Assembly (NCBI GenBank): GCA_050693935.1
Contig: JBOGWU010000130.1
Span: 1 to 64,000, forward strand
Direction: 5' to 3'
DNA: 64,000 nt
DNA from: WHSV01 sp050693935
GTDB lineage: Bacteria; Actinomycetota; CADDZG01; WHSQ01
Shown here: piece by piece, positions 53,626 to 62,217 of the stretch
Position numbering within the stretch: the first letter of the stretch is position 1
Layout: each line of letters opens with the position of its first letter
Notes under the pieces: model-generated
The model's input: only the letters and a program-made list of their open reading frames with translations
What the model was told of the DNA's origin: nothing
The model's database searches: none
Program-made: the position numbers and the translations under genes

Positions 53626-53720
53626 AGGGATTGGATCGGCTCCTTCGAGTCGGCTTGTGTCGGCTCGAGCCGGTCAGTCGGCGCAAGCGGGGTGGGGCCC
53701 GCCGAGCGACGAGGAGAGGG

Positions 53721-54746
53721 ATGGCCACGACGGGGATGATCATCGACGCCCACACCCACTTCATTCCGCCCGAATTCCTGAACGCGGCGGATCACCCGGC
53801 CTGGGGGGCGGCGGTCGAAAGGCGCGACGACGGGCAGCGCTGGGTCGTGCACGACGAGGGCTTCGCCTACCCCCTCGACGATGGGTTCCTGGGCGGTCGG
53901 GTCAAGCTTGACGACATGGACGCGCGGGGAATCGATTTCTCGATCATGTCTCTGGCCCCGACGCTCTTCTACTACTGGATCGCCACCGCCGACGCCCTCG
54001 CCTTCGCTCGCATGGCCAATGACTCACTGGCCGCGACGGTTGAGGGCTCGGGCGGACGGCTCGCCGGGACGGCGTCGCTTCCCATGCAAGATCCCGAGGC
54101 GGCCGCCGAGGAATACCGGCGCTGCGTCCAGGAGCTCGGGTTCGTGGGAGCCCACGTAGGCACCACCATCGAGGGCGAGTACGTGGACCGCGACACCTAT
54201 CTGCCTCTATGGGAGGCGGTGAACGAGCTCGGGGCACCGGTGATCCTTCACCCGTACTACATCGGGCCCAAGTTGGGATACGAGGACTACTACCTGACCA
54301 ACATCTTCGTGAACCCGCTGGACACTGCTCTCGCCGCGGGGCGACTCATCTTCTCGGGCCTGTTCGACCGGTACGAGAACCTGAAGTTCGTCCTGGTACA
54401 CGCGGGGGGTTTCCTCCCCTACCAGATCGGACGCTTCGATCACGGGTGGAGGGTCCGCCAGGAATCCAGGATCAGCCTCGACCGCCCTCCGAGCGAGTAT
54501 CTGGACCGGTTCTACTTCGACACCATCACGCACCACGACCGGGCGCTGAAATGGTTGATCGATCTCGTGGGCAACCAGCGCGTGGTGTTGGGTACGGACC
54601 TGCCATTCGATATGGCCGACGAGGACCCGGTCGGCCGCCTGGACCGGGTGGCGGACTCGACTGAAACGCGCCGGCTCGTCGGTGGCTCCACCGCCTCGGA
54701 ACTCTTCAGCCTGAAGGAGTCGGCACTGCTCGGCGGGCGCGATTGA
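53721..54746 (+). CDS. Amidohydrolase family 2 (ACMSD-like metal-dependent hydrolase/decarboxylase)
   Basis: About 341 aa. The metal-binding IIDAHTHFIPP at the N-terminus, VILHPYYIG and VLVHAGGFLPYQIGRFDHGW in the barrel, and VVLGTDLPFDM near the end give the HxH, His, His, Asp set of aminocarboxymuconate-semialdehyde decarboxylase relatives. This subfamily decarboxylates or hydrolyses small acids. AGGAG precedes ATG 53721; an upstream in-frame ATG at 53586 would run through the operator-like site and is rejected. It lies between the dehydrogenase and GntR copy 2 genes. Confidence 0.9.
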   Translation: MATTGMIIDAHTHFIPPEFLNAADHPAWGAAVERRDDGQRWVVHDEGFAYPLDDGFLGGRVKLDDMDARGIDFSIMSLAPTLFYYWIATADALAFARMANDSLAATVEGSGGRLAGTASLPMQDPEAAAEEYRRCVQELGFVGAHVGTTIEGEYVDRDTYLPLWEAVNELGAPVILHPYYIGPKLGYEDYYLTNIFVNPLDTALAAGRLIFSGLFDRYENLKFVLVHAGGFLPYQIGRFDHGWRVRQESRISLDRPPSEYLDRFYFDTITHHDRALKWLIDLVGNQRVVLGTDLPFDMADEDPVGRLDRVADSTETRRLVGGSTASELFSLKESALLGGRD

Positions 54747-54787
54747 CCCGGGCGCGCCCTAAATCAGAAGGAGCCGGAGGCCGGCAC

Positions 54788-54804
54788 GTAGAATGCATTG
54801 TGCC
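54788..54804 (+). promoter_or_regulatory. Weak GntR operator-like site upstream of GntR copy 2
   Basis: GTAGAATGCATTGTGCC shares the ATGCAT core and ~9 of 17 positions with site A. It lies 82 bp before the start of GntR copy 2. Possible autoregulation; weak on its own. Confidence 0.3.
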
Positions 54805-54886
54805 TGGGCCCCGCGGCAACGGACGAACCCGGGGCGCAGGATCGGGCCGATCGAGACAGAGCGTTACCGGATGAAGAAGGTGATCC

Positions 54887-55555
54887 ATGGCGAGTCAACC
54901 TGAGGTGCTGAGGCGTAAGACGACGGCCGAAACCGTTTCGGAGCTGATCCGATCGGAGATTCAGCGGGGGGTCCTGCAGCCCGGCACCCGCCTTCGCCAG
55001 AACGACGTTGCGGCTCGCTTCGGGGTAAGCACCACCCCCGTGAGAGAGGCCTTCGCTTTGCTGCAGGCCGATGGACTCGTGCGCATAGATCCTCACCGGG
55101 GCGCCATCGTGTTCCACCCCACGGCCGAGGATCTGACCGAGTCGTACGAGATCCGGGGAGCCCTCGAGGTGCTCGCCATCACCAAGGCGATGCCGAATCT
55201 GACTCCCGAGCTGCTCGGAGACATGCAGTCCGTCATCGACGAGATGCGTCACACCGAGGGCGAGGACCAGTGGGTCGCGCTCAACGACCGCTTCCACCTC
55301 ACCCTTTACACCGCCTCGGGAATGCCCCGGCTGTGCACCATGATCGCCAGCCTGCGCGACTCGTCGAGCACCTACATCCACATGTTCGTCTCGCACCAGC
55401 CCATGGACCAGCGGGCCGACGACCAGCACCAGGAGATCCTCGACGCGTGCAAGGCCTCGGACGTCCGCCGGGCACAGCGAGCCGTCCGAGCCCACATCAA
55501 TCACACCGTGAAGGAGCTGCGTAGGTTCCTAAAGGAACAGGAGTCAGGCGCCTAG
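54887..55555 (+). CDS. GntR-family regulator with FCD ligand-binding domain (copy 2)
   Basis: 222 aa. The winged helix LRQNDVAARFGVSTTPVREA is nearly identical to copy 1 (49222), and the stretch from VSTTPVREAF through to the wing differs by only a residue or two. The FCD domain follows (NDRFHLTLYTASGMPRL, DDQHQEILDACKASDVRRA). Such near-identity in the recognition helix predicts a common operator, while the more divergent FCD domains could respond to different metabolites. The ATG at 54887 has GAAGGTGAT upstream. It is followed by two oxidoreductase genes, with site C in between. Confidence 0.9.
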   Translation: MASQPEVLRRKTTAETVSELIRSEIQRGVLQPGTRLRQNDVAARFGVSTTPVREAFALLQADGLVRIDPHRGAIVFHPTAEDLTESYEIRGALEVLAITKAMPNLTPELLGDMQSVIDEMRHTEGEDQWVALNDRFHLTLYTASGMPRLCTMIASLRDSSSTYIHMFVSHQPMDQRADDQHQEILDACKASDVRRAQRAVRAHINHTVKELRRFLKEQESGA

Positions 55556-55605
55556 CACCGCTGCCGGGGCCCCACTCGAACGGCTGCCCTACATGGATGT
55601 TTTAT

Positions 55606-55616
55606 ATATAATGCAC
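55606..55616 (+). promoter_or_regulatory. GntR operator-like site C with promoter-like TATAAT
   Basis: ATATAATGCAC matches site B (ATACTATGCAC) in 9 of 11 positions. It contains TATAAT at 55607-55612, 28 bp before the first Gfo/Idh gene. AAGGGG at 55629-55634 is that gene's Shine-Dalgarno. Confidence 0.45.
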
Positions 55617-55639
55617 CCAAATCAGGTTAAGGGGTGCAG

Positions 55640-56776
55640 ATGAGCGTTTCTGAAACGGGGCTTGCGGTCATCGGCTGCGGGACCATCGGGCGAATCAGGG
55701 CCGAGCTCGCGCGCGAGCATCCCACCGTGGGTTGGCTCGGGCTCTGCGACATCGATTCGGATCTGGCCGGCTCGCTGGCGAAGGAGACCGGCGCCGACTA
55801 CGTGACACATGACTTCAAAGAGCTTCTGGGTCGCCCCGAGGTGACGGCGGTCATCGTCGCCACCGACGAGAACGAGCACGTCGCGCCGATACTCGCCGCC
55901 GTTCAGCACGGGCATCCGCTGTTCATCGAGAAGCCTCTTGCCACGGATCCGATGCAGTCTGAGGAGGTCCTCCGCGCCATCCAGCGCTTCGAGATCGATG
56001 CGGTGGTCGGCTACACGCAGCGCTTCCGTCGTCGCTTCCTCGCGGCCAAGCAACGCATCACCGACGGACAGATAGGCGACATCACCACGGTGGTGACCAG
56101 GGCGTTCATGAACCGGATGGTTCCGATCGCGACGCTGCGAAGAACCGAGGAACGCGGCTCGTTGACACCCATGGTGGTGTCGGGAACTCACAGCCTCGAT
56201 CTGTGCCTATGGCTCCTCGGCGGTGGACAGCCCGTCGAGGTCTACGCAAGGTCGGGCCAGCGAGTTCTCGGGGATTTGGGAACCAAGGATGCAACGCTGG
56301 GGATCTTCACCATGGCGGACGGCACGATCTGGAGCATGAGCATCAGCTGGGCGCTCCCTGAGACCTGGCCGGGAGCCGTCTACGGACTCGAGATCGGCAT
56401 CGTGGGCACCGAGGGCATCATCGATATCGAGGACACTCACCGCGACGCGATCCTGGTGTCCGAGCGCCCGCAACGCGCCGGCTATCAACCGAAGGGGTTC
56501 GACGCCGGCGCGCCGCGGCACGTCGACTTCATCGGCAGCTATCCGCCCGGAGACCTGCACGAGGGCAAGCTCTGGGGGCCCATGCGCGAGGAGACGATGA
56601 CCTGGCTCAACCGTCTGACCACGGGTGACTCGACCCCACACGCAACCGCCGTCGATGCTCACCGGAACCTGATGCTCACGATGGCCATGGACCTGTCCGC
56701 GCGCACCGGGGAGCCCGTGGAGTTGCCCGTGGAACCGAGTGCGCTCGAGGTTCTGATGGAGCCCTCGAAGGCCTGA
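55640..56776 (+). CDS. Gfo/Idh/MocA-family oxidoreductase (copy 1)
   Basis: About 378 aa. The N-terminal Rossmann fold has AVIGCGTIGRIRAELAREHP, and the catalytic Lys is in FIEKPLATDP. The C-terminal alpha/beta domain includes GTHSLDLCLWLLGG. NAD(P)-dependent enzymes of this family oxidise sugars, inositols or opine-like compounds. ATG 55640 is favoured by AAGGGG 5 bases upstream; GTG 55634 is in frame. It is 18 bp from copy 2, whose 359-aa product is only moderately similar. They may act in sequence or as a heteromer. Confidence 0.9.
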   Translation: MSVSETGLAVIGCGTIGRIRAELAREHPTVGWLGLCDIDSDLAGSLAKETGADYVTHDFKELLGRPEVTAVIVATDENEHVAPILAAVQHGHPLFIEKPLATDPMQSEEVLRAIQRFEIDAVVGYTQRFRRRFLAAKQRITDGQIGDITTVVTRAFMNRMVPIATLRRTEERGSLTPMVVSGTHSLDLCLWLLGGGQPVEVYARSGQRVLGDLGTKDATLGIFTMADGTIWSMSISWALPETWPGAVYGLEIGIVGTEGIIDIEDTHRDAILVSERPQRAGYQPKGFDAGAPRHVDFIGSYPPGDLHEGKLWGPMREETMTWLNRLTTGDSTPHATAVDAHRNLMLTMAMDLSARTGEPVELPVEPSALEVLMEPSKA

Positions 56777-56794
56777 CAAGGAGAGAGTGAAGAC

Positions 56795-57874
56795 GTGACC
56801 AAGCGGAGACTCAACGTCGGCGTCATCGGGACGGGATGGTGCGGTGGCATTCGTGCCGTCGCGGCCGCCCACAGCCCTCTGGTCGAGTCACTCCACCTCG
56901 CCGAGATCAGATCCGAACGGCTCGCCGAGATGGCCGCGCAGACGAACGCCGCCACCGCGACCACCGACTATCGAGACCTGATCAAAGACGATTCCATCGA
57001 CGCGCTGATGGTCTCTGCGACGCCGGAGACGACCCACTACCCGATGGCGTTGGAGGCGCTCCAGGCCGGAAAGCACGTCCTGCTAGAGAAGCCTCTCGCA
57101 CTGACCCTGGAGGAGGCCGATCACCTCATCCAAGAGGCCGAGCGTCGAGCCCTGCACTTCACGATCGGATACTCGCAGCGCTTCAACCCTAAGCAGGCCC
57201 TGGTCAAACGAAGTCTGTCCGATGGAACGCTGGGCTCACCCGTAAGCGTTCTGGTGAGCCGTCACATCACTCGGAGGCTCGGCGACAAGATCAGCTCGCG
57301 CATCAAGCTCTCCCCCGCCGCCATGGAGGCCACCCACGACATCGACTTCGCGCTTTGGTGTTTGGAGCCGGCGCGCCCCGTTCGGGTCTACGCCCAGGCC
57401 GCGAACGGTGTGATGAAGTCGAAGTACGACGTCGCCGACTGCATGTGGATAGTGATCACCATGGACTCTGGAGTCGTCGTTACCATCGGTGCCGGGTGGG
57501 TTCTCCCTCCTGCTTATCCGAATTTCTCCTCGACCTGGATCGAGTTCATCGGAACCGATGGCGCTCTGTTGATGGACGACAGTCATCGCGATGTCGTGTT
57601 GAGCACGATGGACGACGGAACCGTCTTCCCGCTGTCGACCATGCCCGGCGAAGCGGTGGGACACGTCTTCGCGGGACCGATGGAGCGCGAGACCGAGAGC
57701 TTTCTCGAGGCGGTCGCAGCCGATCGCGCTCCCCTGGTAACGCCTCTGCAGGCGCGCCGGGTCATGGAGGTTTACCTGGCCGCCGATCTGTCGGCCGAAC
57801 GGAACCAGCCGGTCGGTCTCCCACTTACCGGTGAGGAGCGAGACCTAGCTCTGGCCGCGTCCGTCCGCAGCTGA
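56795..57874 (+). CDS. Gfo/Idh/MocA-family oxidoreductase (copy 2)
   Basis: 359 aa. Rossmann motif VGVIGTGWCGGIRAVAAAHS, EKP motif LLEKPLALTLEEAD, and ATHDIDFALWCLEP where copy 1 has GTHSLDLCLW. The GTG start at 56795 has AAGGAGAG about 8 bases upstream. Tandem Gfo/Idh genes are common in sugar, inositol and opine catabolic clusters. The sugar-type ABC permeases at 62276 and 63241 would fit such a substrate. It is convergent with the ABC importer operon after 7 bp. Confidence 0.9.
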   Translation: MTKRRLNVGVIGTGWCGGIRAVAAAHSPLVESLHLAEIRSERLAEMAAQTNAATATTDYRDLIKDDSIDALMVSATPETTHYPMALEALQAGKHVLLEKPLALTLEEADHLIQEAERRALHFTIGYSQRFNPKQALVKRSLSDGTLGSPVSVLVSRHITRRLGDKISSRIKLSPAAMEATHDIDFALWCLEPARPVRVYAQAANGVMKSKYDVADCMWIVITMDSGVVVTIGAGWVLPPAYPNFSSTWIEFIGTDGALLMDDSHRDVVLSTMDDGTVFPLSTMPGEAVGHVFAGPMERETESFLEAVAADRAPLVTPLQARRVMEVYLAADLSAERNQPVGLPLTGEERDLALAASVRS

Positions 57875-57881
57875 AACTAGC

Positions 57882-58232
57882 TCAGCGCTCGATCGGCGTG
57901 ATCGAATCGATCCAGTAGAGACGAGCCAGCGCGGTAAGGGAGCCCGGGCTTACCTGGAAGAGCCGCACCGAGCGATCGGAGATCTTTCCCCCGAAGACAC
58001 CGTGGCGCTGCAGCGTGCGGGTGTGGAAGGCCTGGGGCTCGAAGCCGAGGTCGACTCGCACGTTGACGGGCCGCTGAGCGCCGGCCAGCGACTGGTCGAC
58101 ACGGTTCGATGCGGTGAGCATCCCGTAGACGTTCGGCCCGCCGATCATCACCAGGATCAGAAGCACGCCGACCACCAGTTGCGCGGCGGCCCGCCGAGTT
58201 ACGCTCGACGCCCGGCCGATCGCGAATCTCAC
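57882..58232 (-). CDS. Small membrane-anchored protein co-encoded with the ABC importer
   Basis: 116 aa. One transmembrane helix (AAAQLVVGVLLILVMIGG, ~residues 15-35) is followed by an ~80-residue outer domain with no recognised family (NVRVDLGFEPQAFHT, WIDSITPIER). The GTG at 58232 overlaps the permease stop (GTGA), so it is translated as the last gene of the binding protein-ATPase-permease-permease operon. Taurine/nitrate-type importers do not usually have such a subunit. The long open frame further upstream is antisense-free but lies inside the permease gene in another frame and is not coding. Confidence 0.65.
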   Translation of the reverse strand: MRFAIGRASSVTRRAAAQLVVGVLLILVMIGGPNVYGMLTASNRVDQSLAGAQRPVNVRVDLGFEPQAFHTRTLQRHGVFGGKISDRSVRLFQVSPGSLTALARLYWIDSITPIER

Positions 58233-59047
58233 AACGCATCCTCCGCGCTGCCCTTGTCCACGAGGCCCCAACGCTCGATGGTGCGGCGCTCGATGGGCGC
58301 CAGCACGAGAAGATCGATAGCCATGCCGAGCGTTCCGATCACGAGATTGCCCGCCACGATGATGTCGGACCTGAGGAACTCGGTGGCGTGGAAGATCATG
58401 GCCCCGAGGCCCGCGGTGGCGCCGATGATCTCCGCCGCGATCAGAGCCCTCCAACCGAAGCCGAGGCCGGCGCGTACGCCGGACATGATGTGCGAAAGCG
58501 CACCCGGGAGGATCACGTCCCTTACCACCTCGGAGCGCCCACCGCCGAGAGTCCTGATGCCGTCCTCCAGGAGGGTGGGCACCGACCTGACGCCGAGCAG
58601 GGTGTTTGCGAAGACCAGGAAGAACATCGAGTTCCAGATGACGAACACGATCGTGGGTGTGCCGATCCCGAACCAAACGAATGCAAGGGGCAGCCACACG
58701 ATGCCCGACATCGCGGTGAAGAAGGTGGCCAGCGGCTCGAAGAACATCCCCGCGAACCGGTTGAGCCCGGCCAGTACGCCGAGCACGACGCCGAGACCGA
58801 CGGCCATAACGAGAGCTATCCCCCACCGGCTCATGCTCGCCGCCACGTTCGTCCACAGCTCTCCGCTGCCCGCGAGCTCGAGCAGTGTGTCCAGCACCCG
58901 CTGGGCGCTCGGGAGGGTCGCGAGGCTGGGCTTGGTGACCTGCCACGTGATTATCCAAATCACGAGCAAGCCGGCGAACGGAATCACCGGCAGCAGCTTG
59001 CGGCCTAGGGAGACCGTCGGCTTAGTCGAGCTTCCCAAGCGACTCAC
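58229..59047 (-). CDS. ABC transporter permease, SsuC/TauC type (copy 1)
   Basis: 272 aa with six helices. The EAA-loop region GIRTLGGGRSEVVRDVILPGALSHIMSGVRAGLGFGWRALIAAE (read in parts) is typical of nitrate/sulfonate/taurine/pyrimidine importers. The GTG start at 59047 overlaps the stop of permease copy 2. The two permeases differ enough (272 and 282 aa) to form a heterodimer rather than one being a recent duplicate. Confidence 0.9.
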   Translation of the reverse strand: MSRLGSSTKPTVSLGRKLLPVIPFAGLLVIWIITWQVTKPSLATLPSAQRVLDTLLELAGSGELWTNVAASMSRWGIALVMAVGLGVVLGVLAGLNRFAGMFFEPLATFFTAMSGIVWLPLAFVWFGIGTPTIVFVIWNSMFFLVFANTLLGVRSVPTLLEDGIRTLGGGRSEVVRDVILPGALSHIMSGVRAGLGFGWRALIAAEIIGATAGLGAMIFHATEFLRSDIIVAGNLVIGTLGMAIDLLVLAPIERRTIERWGLVDKGSAEDAL

Positions 59048-59892
59048 GACCGCAAGATTCCCCAGCGGTGGACGGTGACTCGCTCGATCGGAGCCAGAAT
59101 CATGCGGTCGATGATCAGGTAGAGAACGCCGATGATGATCATGCCCGCCAGGATCACGTCGATAAGGTGGAAGCGGCGCGCTTCGAAGATCATGAATCCG
59201 ATGCCCGACGCACCGATCAACATCTCGCCCGCGATGAGCGCCCGCCATCCGTAGCCGATCCCCAGGCGGAGGCCGACGACGATGCTTGCCAGCGCTCCCG
59301 GAATGTAGATGTCGGTGATGAGGCGTAAGCGGCCGCCACCCATCGTCTGGAACGACTCTCTGTAGATACGAGGGATCAACCGCACTCCCATCATCGTGTT
59401 GAAGATGATCGGGACCAGCGCGGTGTAGAGGATGACGACCTGAATGGTGGTGTCGGTGAACCCGAACCACACGATCGCAAGGGGCAGCCACGCGATGCCC
59501 GATACCGCTTGGAAGAAGCGCAGGAAGGGTTCGAACATCGGCGCTCCGTAGCGACTCAGGCCGAGTACGAGACCCACGGGCACTCCCATCAGAACCGCTA
59601 GTCCGGCACCAAGCGCGATCCGCCTCAGTGACTCGGAGACGAAGACCGGCAGCATGCCGAGTCGAACGAGCTCCACGGCCTTACCCACGACGTCAGCAGG
59701 AGACGCCAGGGACTCGTCTGATAGATCGAACGCGGCCTTTATCGCCCACCAAACGGCCACCAGGACCACGAAAGGTCCGAGCGTGACCAGCACGGAACGC
59801 GCCGCGGATCCGAACCCGGCCGCCCTTCTGGTGCGCGCCTCCGGCGGAGACGGACCGAGAAAACCGCGGGCGCGTGACGCCAACGAGCTCAT
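59044..59892 (-). CDS. ABC transporter permease, SsuC/TauC type (copy 2)
   Basis: 282 aa. A basic N-terminal tail is followed by six helices. The coupling loop is FQTMGGGRLRLITDIYIPGA, followed by GLRLGIGYGWRALIAGEML. It pairs with permease copy 1. Its start touches the ATPase stop (ATGA-type overlap), so ATPase and permease are coupled. Confidence 0.9.
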   Translation of the reverse strand: MSSLASRARGFLGPSPPEARTRRAAGFGSAARSVLVTLGPFVVLVAVWWAIKAAFDLSDESLASPADVVGKAVELVRLGMLPVFVSESLRRIALGAGLAVLMGVPVGLVLGLSRYGAPMFEPFLRFFQAVSGIAWLPLAIVWFGFTDTTIQVVILYTALVPIIFNTMMGVRLIPRIYRESFQTMGGGRLRLITDIYIPGALASIVVGLRLGIGYGWRALIAGEMLIGASGIGFMIFEARRFHLIDVILAGMIIIGVLYLIIDRMILAPIERVTVHRWGILRS

Positions 59893-60722
59893 CAGACCTC
59901 TTCTCGCACGAGCTGCAGCACGTGCTCGGCGATTGCTCCGATCTCGGGATCGGTTATGAGCGTCTTGAGGTTGCGCTCGGATCGGGGGGTGGGGACCTTC
60001 ACGACCTCCTTCACCCGTCCGGGCCGCTTGGTCATCACCACCACGCGATCACCAAGGAAGACCGCCTCCTCCACGTGATGGGTGATGAACATCACGGTCT
60101 TGCTGCTCACGACGCTGATCTTGAGCAACTCCTCCTGAAGCGTGAGCCGGGTTTGCGCGTCGACCGCGGCAAAGGGCTCGTCCATGAGGATCACGTCCGG
60201 GTCCGCGGCCCATGTCCGAGCCACGGCCACTCGCTGCTTCATTCCCCCCGAAAGCTCGTGCGGGTAGTGATTCTCGAAGCCCGACAGGCTCATGAGCTCG
60301 ACAAAATGAGCCACCCGCTCCTCTCGCTCCTGCTTCGGGACCTTCTGGATCTCCAAGCCGTGACCGATGTTTCGCCTGACGTTTCTCCACGGCAGGATGG
60401 CGAGGTCCTGGAACACCACGCCGCGCTCGCGTCCGGGACCTTCGATGCGCCGGCCCCTGAAGGATGCGGTCCCGCCGGTCGGGTTCACTAGTCCGGCAAC
60501 GGCCTTGAGGAGAGTCGATTTCCCGCAGCCACTCGGGCCCACGATGGTGACGAACTCATCGTCTGAGATCGTCAGGTCGATGCCGTCGAGGGCGCTGACA
60601 GTGTCTCCCGACTGCGGGTTGACGAAGTCATGGCTCAGGCCCTCGATCTCGATCTCCGGACTGGACCCACCACCCCTGCGTCCGAACTCGGGCGCCCGGG
60701 ATCCGGTCTCCTTCATTCGCAT
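59892..60722 (-). CDS. ABC transporter ATPase, SsuB/TauB type
   Basis: About 276 aa. Walker A GPSGCGKST, Q-loop FQDLAILPWRN, signature LSGGMKQRVAVAR, Walker B VILMDEPF, and H-loop THHVEEA are all intact. The WRNVxxNI segment is characteristic of the nitrate/taurine/sulfonate subfamily. ATG 60722 is preferred; TTG 60725 and ATG 60716 are in frame. It energises the two-permease channel encoded downstream. Confidence 0.93.
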   Translation of the reverse strand: MRMKETGSRAPEFGRRGGGSSPEIEIEGLSHDFVNPQSGDTVSALDGIDLTISDDEFVTIVGPSGCGKSTLLKAVAGLVNPTGGTASFRGRRIEGPGRERGVVFQDLAILPWRNVRRNIGHGLEIQKVPKQEREERVAHFVELMSLSGFENHYPHELSGGMKQRVAVARTWAADPDVILMDEPFAAVDAQTRLTLQEELLKISVVSSKTVMFITHHVEEAVFLGDRVVVMTKRPGRVKEVVKVPTPRSERNLKTLITDPEIGAIAEHVLQLVREEV

Positions 60723-60753
60723 CAATCGCCCTGGGCGCGACTAAAGGGGTCGG

Positions 60754-61830
60754 TCACTGGCAGTCTTGGGGAAGCGGGGGCAGATCCTCGAACCACTCGG
60801 GGTTCTCCTCCTCGACCTTCTCCATGATGGTTCCATCCATCATCTCGGGACCCGGGGGGGCGGTATCGATCTCGCCCTTCTTCGCGAGTCCCTCGGCGGC
60901 GGTCTCGAAGGACTGCTCGGTGCAGGACGAGATACGAGGATCGAACGCCAGGTTGTCCATCGCCGCGACCGCGTACTCGGTCTCGAGCCCGCTGATGAAG
61001 TTAGTAGCGACCTCGGCCGCCTCCTCGGGGTTCTGCCGGATCCAATACGAGGCCTGCGCGATGCCCTGGGAGAACTTCTCCATGATGTCGGCTTCCTCTT
61101 TGATGACATCGTCGGTTGCGCCGACGCCGATGGTGTACCCGAGGAGGGGGTCGTTCTGCGACAACAACACCGCGTTGTCGCCCTGCTCCATGCTCATCTG
61201 CGAGACGAACGGCTCCCAATCGGACGCGGCATCGATGTCCCCCTGCTCGAGGCTGACCGGTTGGTCCTGCGCCTCGATCGGAACTATGTCGACCTGATTG
61301 GGATCGATGCCGTGCTCCTGCAGGTACAAAAGGAAGTACTCGTGATTCGTGCTCCCCTCGTGAACCGCCACCTTCTTCCCGACCAAGCTCGAGGGATCCT
61401 CGGTGATTCCCTGGTCCTTCCGACCGACGATTCCGAGGGGTCCCGCGTAGGTCGAGGAGGTCGCGTCGTTCATGCCGGGGGCCACCAGTTTCTGAGGCAG
61501 GCCCGCGCTACGAGCGGCGGGCACACTGGTGGTCGAGGCGCTCCCGAACTCAGCGGTACCCGACTGCAGGGCCTTGTTGACGTCCGCGCCATCGGCGAGT
61601 ATGTCGAGCTTCACGTTCAGGCCGTGCTCGGCCCAGAAGCCCCGCTCGACGGCCACGTACTCGGGAAGGTGCATCATGTTTCCGACCGTCGCCAGGGTGA
61701 CGTCGTCGAAGCCCTTGGCCTCGCCGGAACCCGCTCCGGCGCCCCCGCCTCCACCGTCCGACCCGCCTCCGCAGGCGGCTCCGAGAAGCAGCAACGTCGC
61801 AATGACGGCAACCGGTCTCGAGGTTTTCAT
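60754..61830 (-). CDS. ABC transporter substrate-binding lipoprotein, NMT1/TauA-like
   Basis: About 358 aa. ATG 61830, with AGGGGGG upstream, gives a lipoprotein signal ending LLGAAC, then a Gly/Ser/Ala linker. The fold follows SsuA/TauA/THI5-like proteins: LATVGNMMHLPEYVAVERGFWAEHGLNVKL, then a two-lobe pattern with GKKVAVHEGSTNHEYF and AASDWEPFVSQM. Substrates of this family range from sulfonates and nitrate to thiamine-pyrimidine precursors. It starts the leftward importer operon, whose upstream region has several AT-rich operator-like elements. Confidence 0.9.
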   Translation of the reverse strand: MKTSRPVAVIATLLLLGAACGGGSDGGGGGAGAGSGEAKGFDDVTLATVGNMMHLPEYVAVERGFWAEHGLNVKLDILADGADVNKALQSGTAEFGSASTTSVPAARSAGLPQKLVAPGMNDATSSTYAGPLGIVGRKDQGITEDPSSLVGKKVAVHEGSTNHEYFLLYLQEHGIDPNQVDIVPIEAQDQPVSLEQGDIDAASDWEPFVSQMSMEQGDNAVLLSQNDPLLGYTIGVGATDDVIKEEADIMEKFSQGIAQASYWIRQNPEEAAEVATNFISGLETEYAVAAMDNLAFDPRISSCTEQSFETAAEGLAKKGEIDTAPPGPEMMDGTIMEKVEEENPEWFEDLPPLPQDCQ

Positions 61831-61908
61831 GACGGAAATCCCCCCTACAGCGACCAACTCATCTCAACGCAAGCCGCTCCTCTAGGTGTGATGTCGTGGC
61901 CATTCCAA

Positions 61909-61925
61909 ATACTATATATCATACT
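61909..61925 (+). promoter_or_regulatory. Candidate GntR operator, site D
   Basis: ATACTATATATCATACT agrees with site A in 13 of 17 positions. It lies 79-95 bp upstream of the binding-protein gene of the taurine/nitrate-type importer. It includes -10-like hexamers on both strands. Confidence 0.45.
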
Positions 61926-61927
61926 TA

Positions 61928-61963
61928 ACATATCTATTCCGTCCTAAACACATCTATCTCGTA
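61928..61963. repeat. Direct repeat with 20-bp period in the importer promoter region
   Basis: ACATATCTATTCCGT at 61928 and ACACATCTATCTCGT at 61948 match in 12 of 15 positions and are spaced two helical turns apart, as for tandem activator or regulator sites. Confidence 0.45.
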
Positions 61964-62202
61964 GGAAAGGGGACGGGGCATGCCGCCGTCATCCGGCCGG
62001 GGGACTTCGAATCGAATACCGACTACAAGCCTCCCCTCGCCAGCGGGTTCGGGATCGACTCGAGAACCGCGGCTCACCCGCCCGCGGCGATGGGCAAGAC
62101 GGTGGTTCTGCTATCCAAGGGTCCCGGACAAGGAGGGCGCAGACACCGTCTTCGTGGAATGGAGGGAGGCGACCCTTGACGGCCCGGCACTCGGGCCGCT
62201 TC

Positions 62203-62217
62203 TAATATAAAATATTA
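62203..62217. promoter_or_regulatory. AT-rich dyad upstream of the sugar-type ABC permease gene
   Basis: TAATAT-AAA-ATATTA is a perfect inverted repeat 59 bp before the GTG start at 62276, followed by TTATATACA. It could be an operator or an UP-like/-10 region. Immediately 5' of it is a GC-rich hairpin (62180-62198) resembling a terminator. Confidence 0.4.

Noticed and set aside
61980..62210. A 76-codon frame starting ATG with a good Shine-Dalgarno-like GGAAAGGGGA.
   Set aside because: The product is Arg/Pro/Ser-rich with no family resemblance and runs through the hairpin into the AT-rich block. Kept only as a possible remnant in the intergenic entry.
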